Assembly: GCA_023423605.1 (NCBI GenBank)
Contig: JAFAFF010000305.1
Coordinates: 1-9,223, forward strand
Reading direction: 5' to 3'
DNA: 9,223 nt
DNA from: Pseudomonadota bacterium
GTDB lineage: Bacteria > Pseudomonadota > Gammaproteobacteria > Xanthomonadales > Xanthomonadaceae
Position 1 is the stretch's first letter, and each line of letters begins with the position of its first letter. The notes beneath the pieces were generated by a model. The model was given only the letters and a program-made list of their open reading frames with translations, searched no databases and was not told where the DNA came from. A program made the position numbers and the translations under genes. Shown piece by piece: positions 6,530-9,223 of the stretch.

Positions 6530-8401
6530 ATGCCCGTATTTTTTTTGAGCATTCCCCAGACATCGGTTGGCACCTCCCGCCCGGTCTCCGCCGACTCCGT
6601 ACGTTCGCCCGTGCTGGAACAGGCATCCTCCCTGTTCTTCCATGAAAGTCCGGGATGTCCGCTGGACGCGCACGATCCCGGCATGCCGGAATTCGATGTC
6701 GGCCGTGACGAATGCAAATTCGTCGCTGGCTGGCCCTGCGTACGCATGCTCAGCCAGTCCGAAGAGATTGCGGCGGCATCCGCTGCATCTTCCAGCAGGG
6801 AGGTGTTCTTCTCCGTGGCCAACCCGGCCGATTCCGATGTACGCAGGCAGTTTGCAGGTGCGTATGCGCAGCACAGCCACGAAGGCTCGGGAGTCCGCCA
6901 GGAAATCGGCCAGGCGCTGCTGGCGCAGGCCCGGGACGAGGCGGCGCGGCTGGACGTGTTGCTGCCGGCACGTGACGTGATGTTCCACCAGGCCTACCGC
7001 GTGAACACCTCGACCGGCGATGGCACGTCTTACCTGCACAAGCGCGACCAGCCCTTCCATGGCGTGCTGGACGCACCCGGAACCCCCATCCACACGTTCC
7101 TGCCCGGCTATGCCACCGGCGACCGCTATTCCCTGATCCTGGCAATGCTGATCGAGCCACGGCTGCATGTTTCGGTCGCTTATACGAAAGGCAACGGCAC
7201 CGAGGAACAGCATGCCCGCGAGGCTGCGGACGTCCTGGAACGGGCGTTGAGATGCAACGGCATCGAATCGGAACAGCGCGTGGCGCTGTTTGAATACACC
7301 GGCGGCAGCCTGAAGGACGCGCGTGAATCGCTGGACACGCCTGCCACCCGCAGCAACTTCGTGCATCGGCAAGGCGCGCCCAGTCCGCTGGCAAGCAGCG
7401 GCGATGGCAGCCATGTGTTCCACATCTCCGCCACCACCGAGCTCATTGCCCGCCAGTTCCGCACCTGTGGTGATCGCCGGGAATTTTCAGCGCACGTCCG
7501 CAGCATGCTGGATTCAATGGTGTCCCCGACAGACAGGATCATGATCGATTCACTGGTGGACCGTGTCATTGAAGAGCAGAAGATCGAACACGGGGCGGTC
7601 GGACTCTGGATCGCGGATCGGGAATTCGCCAACGCCCGCGAAGCAGAGGCCATTTCCCGGCCGATGATGTTCGAGCAGATCGCAGACCAGGTGAAGCGCG
7701 AAGGGCGGGCCGTCTACTGCATCGCAGATACCTACATCAACCGTGCGCGCGACGAACACAACAACGACAGGCTGGTGGACCGGCACCCCTATCGTCCCGA
7801 CCTTCCCCCCCACGTCGGGCGCTTCTGGGCAGCGGAGATCGATGGCGAACGACCGCTGCAGGCACGCGAGAACCAGTGGTACTTCATGAACCAGCTGCTG
7901 CAGAAAGTCGGTGGCCCCCTGGTGGGCATCCGCAGTGGCGCACTGGAACCTTTCGCGCTGATGGGGCACCAGGTGATCTACCTGGAACACAAGGGAATGT
8001 TCACGCCCGAGCGCCATGCCTGCTGGCAGAACATCATTCCTTACCACCGGCTGATCACCGCCCGCACGACCGGCTATCTGGACAAGCACACCGAAGTGTT
8101 CCGCGCCAACACGATGCGATCGTTGCTTGCCGACAACCTTGCTGCCAGGCAGTCACTGGGCCCGGTGCCCGATCCGGCGGTGGCTGATGACACGATGACC
8201 ACGCCATCGCTGATGCAGACGCTGCGTGGGCATGCCTTCAACCAGGCGGCCTCGCGACGTGAACTCGCGGCAGTGGAGGATGATCTGCGCCAGGGCGTGA
8301 TGAGCGGCAACGAACTGCGCCTGCTCATGCAGATGATCGACACTGGACAGCCCGCATGGCAGTCGGCCTGCGCGCTGTGGGGCGACAGCATGGACCGGTG
8401 A
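6530..8401 (+). CDS. candidate type III secreted effector with GT-B-like C-terminal segment
   Basis: A 623-aa protein that I cannot assign to a named effector family. The first 35 residues are rich in Ser, Thr, Val and Pro, with no acidic residue before Asp22, as is usual for type III signals; there is no Sec signal peptide or membrane helix. Residues about 40-130 could hold the chaperone-binding region. The middle (about 145-280) has the HTFLPGYATGDRYSLILAML block and a helix from about 223 to 242. The C-terminal part looks like a Rossmann-type domain: GAVGLWIADREF (355-366), RAVYCIADTYINRA (393-406), then GGPLVGIRSGALEPFALMGH (461-480) and VIYLEHKG. The last pattern (G-x-RSG followed by EP, a small hydrophobic helix and a strand) recalls the nucleotide-sugar-binding half of GT-B glycosyltransferases. 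A helical tail follows. The gene directly follows the chaperone-like gene. Function is inferred. Confidence 0.65.
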   Translation: MPVFFLSIPQTSVGTSRPVSADSVRSPVLEQASSLFFHESPGCPLDAHDPGMPEFDVGRDECKFVAGWPCVRMLSQSEEIAAASAASSSREVFFSVANPADSDVRRQFAGAYAQHSHEGSGVRQEIGQALLAQARDEAARLDVLLPARDVMFHQAYRVNTSTGDGTSYLHKRDQPFHGVLDAPGTPIHTFLPGYATGDRYSLILAMLIEPRLHVSVAYTKGNGTEEQHAREAADVLERALRCNGIESEQRVALFEYTGGSLKDARESLDTPATRSNFVHRQGAPSPLASSGDGSHVFHISATTELIARQFRTCGDRREFSAHVRSMLDSMVSPTDRIMIDSLVDRVIEEQKIEHGAVGLWIADREFANAREAEAISRPMMFEQIADQVKREGRAVYCIADTYINRARDEHNNDRLVDRHPYRPDLPPHVGRFWAAEIDGERPLQARENQWYFMNQLLQKVGGPLVGIRSGALEPFALMGHQVIYLEHKGMFTPERHACWQNIIPYHRLITARTTGYLDKHTEVFRANTMRSLLADNLAARQSLGPVPDPAVADDTMTTPSLMQTLRGHAFNQAASRRELAAVEDDLRQGVMSGNELRLLMQMIDTGQPAWQSACALWGDSMDR

Positions 8402-8409
8402 TCCGGCCA

Positions 8410-8438
8410 GGACGCCGCACCGCCAGGTGTCGGCGTCC
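8410..8438. terminator. bidirectional hairpin between convergent genes
   Basis: GGACGCCG (8410-8417) pairs perfectly with CGGCGTCC (8431-8438). The inner CACC (8418-8421) pairs with GGTG (8426-8429) around a GCCA loop, leaving a single bulged T. This gives a 12-pair, GC-rich hairpin in the 44-base gap between the stops of the 623-aa gene and the acetyltransferase. There is no T tract on either side, so it may act as a transcript-end stabiliser or a factor-assisted terminator for both directions. Confidence 0.6.
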
Positions 8439-8445
8439 GCCACGT

Positions 8446-8982
8446 TCATTCCATTCCGGTCGGCACGCGCCGCATGATGAATTCCAGGTCATTGGTAGCA
8501 CCCACCGGAAACAGGTACTCGCCGACCTTGCTGAAACCATATCGTGCATAGAAACGCTGAGCACCGAAGTTCTCCGACCAAACGCCCAGCCACAGCGTCC
8601 TCGATCCATCGCTCTCAAGCCAATCCAATGCGGTTTCCAGCAGGCGGCTCCCCCATCCACAGCCCTGCTCGGCCTTCACCAGATACAACCGCTTGAGCTC
8701 GCCATCGCCCGCTCGTACGTCCGGATGCGGCAACCCGCAGGGGCCGGCTGCCGCATGCCCGATCGCCACGCCATCGCGCTCCAGCAGCCATACGGCGTAA
8801 TCCGCATGGGCAAGGATCACGCGCTGGCGTTCAACGGCATAGGCTTCCCGCAGGAAGTGCTGCAGGTCGGCCAGCGGATACAGATGACCGAAGGTCTCGG
8901 TGAACGTCCGTTCCGCCAGCGCCGACAGGGTGAATGCATCCTCTACCGTGGCGCGGCGGATGGCGTAATGGCCGGTGCTCAT
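8446..8982 (-). CDS. GNAT family N-acetyltransferase
   Basis: A 178-aa acetyl-CoA-dependent N-acetyltransferase of the GNAT superfamily; the acceptor is unknown. It opens with YAIRRATVEDAFTLSALAERTF, typical of strand 1 and helix 1. GELKRLYLVKAEQG then CGWGSRLLE (94-116) forms motif A, with the acetyl-CoA pyrophosphate loop Q106-G-C-G-W-G. TLWLGVWSENFGAQRFYARY (129-148) and GFSKVGEY form motif B. The start at 8982 is chosen because AGGGGA sits four bases upstream. ATG 9000, six codons earlier, is possible but has no site; a frame to 9141 would overlap aspS. It is on the same strand as aspS, 77 bases downstream of its stop, and converges on the 623-aa gene. Confidence 0.92.
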   Translation of the reverse strand: MSTGHYAIRRATVEDAFTLSALAERTFTETFGHLYPLADLQHFLREAYAVERQRVILAHADYAVWLLERDGVAIGHAAAGPCGLPHPDVRAGDGELKRLYLVKAEQGCGWGSRLLETALDWLESDGSRTLWLGVWSENFGAQRFYARYGFSKVGEYLFPVGATNDLEFIMRRVPTGME

Positions 8983-8986
8983 GGCG

Positions 8987-8992
8987 TCCCCT
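8987..8992 (-). promoter_or_regulatory. ribosome binding site of the acetyltransferase
   Basis: AGGGGA on the minus strand lies four bases before the ATG at 8982 and favours this start over the ATG at 9000. Confidence 0.55.
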
Positions 8993-9006
8993 GCGGTCAT
9001 GGCGTC

Positions 9007-9027
9007 GTGCCGGCCGATGGCCGGCAC
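9007..9027. repeat. REP-like palindrome downstream of aspS
   Basis: GTGCCGGCC (9007-9015) and GGCCGGCAC (9019-9027) form a perfect nine-pair stem with a GAT loop. From recall, Stenotrophomonas genomes carry many intergenic REP elements with a GTAG head and a stem of the form TGCCGGCC...GGCCGGCA. The stem here fits that form but the GTAG head is absent or degraded (CAG on the minus-strand side). It sits 32 bases past the aspS stop, where it could protect or end the aspS transcript and partly insulate the acetyltransferase gene. Confidence 0.6.
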
Positions 9028-9059
9028 CTGCTGTTTCGATGCATGCCAGCCCGCAGGCT

Positions 9060-9223
9060 TCACGCCTTCGGACGCACCTGTACGTGTACTTCGGCCAGCT
9101 GCGCGTCGGCGATCGGCGACGGTGCATCGGTCATCAGGCACTGCGCACCGGTGGTCTTCGGGAACGGAATGACATCGCGGATGGATTCGGTACCCGCCAT
9201 CAGCGCGGCGATGCGATCAATAC
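9060..9223 (-). CDS. aspS: aspartate--tRNA ligase, C-terminal end (partial)
   Basis: Only the last 53 codons and the stop are in the window; the gene continues past the right edge. The enzyme charges tRNA-Asp (or tRNA-Asp and tRNA-Asn in non-discriminating forms) and is a class II synthetase. The visible residues [20 protein letters not shown], then [15 protein letters not shown], cover the end of class II motif 3 (the G-[IL]-DR arginine that contacts ATP) and the conserved AspRS tail. They align with the C-terminus of E. coli AspRS. The minus-strand orientation matches yebC-ruvC, the usual neighbours of aspS in related bacteria. Confidence 0.95.
   Translation of the reverse strand, partial: IDRIAALMAGTESIRDVIPFPKTTGAQCLMTDAPSPIADAQLAEVHVQVRPKA

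Noticed and set aside
5690..7423. Long minus-strand open frame of 577 codons opposite the chaperone-like and 623-aa genes
   Set aside because: It crosses the intergenic region and two better-supported genes, and its composition is Arg/Gly/Ala/Gln-rich without motifs. The plus-strand genes have ribosome-binding sites and plausible folds, so this is a shadow.
1..9223. CRISPR array, tRNA or rRNA gene, insertion sequence or integrase
   Set aside because: No regularly spaced direct repeats, cloverleaf, rRNA-like stretch or transposase/integrase motif was seen in either strand.

Overview
The window looks like chromosome from a GC-rich gammaproteobacterium of the Xanthomonadaceae, most likely Stenotrophomonas or a close relative. 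This rests on the protein sequences of YebC, RuvC, RuvA and Kup, on the aspS / yebC / ruvC neighbourhood, and on a palindrome (9007-9027) resembling the GTAG-type REP elements of Stenotrophomonas. The genus call comes from recall, not from a database search.

Left block (1-3974, all minus strand): yebC, ruvC, ruvA and kup lie head to tail with gaps of 7, 13 and 54 bases and probably form one transcription unit. RuvA and RuvC process Holliday junctions, YebC is a translation or transcription factor, and Kup is a potassium importer. RuvB, the motor that completes RuvABC, is not in the window; kup sits where ruvB would follow in the classical ruvCAB order. The 3' flank of kup (1-141) holds a composite inverted repeat that can fold as a three-way junction, next to a strand-biased G-rich stretch.

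Middle block (4071-8402): about 4.3 kb separates yebC from the aspS side, although aspS and yebC-ruvC are close neighbours in many gammaproteobacteria. On the minus strand are a small alpha/beta hydrolase and a phosphodiester-glycosidase (NAGPA-domain) protein without a signal peptide. Divergent from them, on the plus strand, is a two-gene unit: a 137-aa protein that looks like a CesT-type type III secretion chaperone, followed after 18 bases by a 623-aa protein with a Ser/Thr-rich, acid-poor N-terminus and a C-terminal segment reminiscent of GT-B glycosyltransferases. This is the layout of a type III chaperone-effector pair and is the most interesting part of the window. The glycosidase may be a second exported protein. 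No secretion apparatus gene is present, so delivery is inferred.

Right block (8402-9223): a strong hairpin separates the convergent 623-aa gene and a GNAT acetyltransferase. The acetyltransferase lies downstream of, and on the same strand as, the 3' end of aspS, with the REP-like palindrome between them. The aspS gene runs off the right edge.
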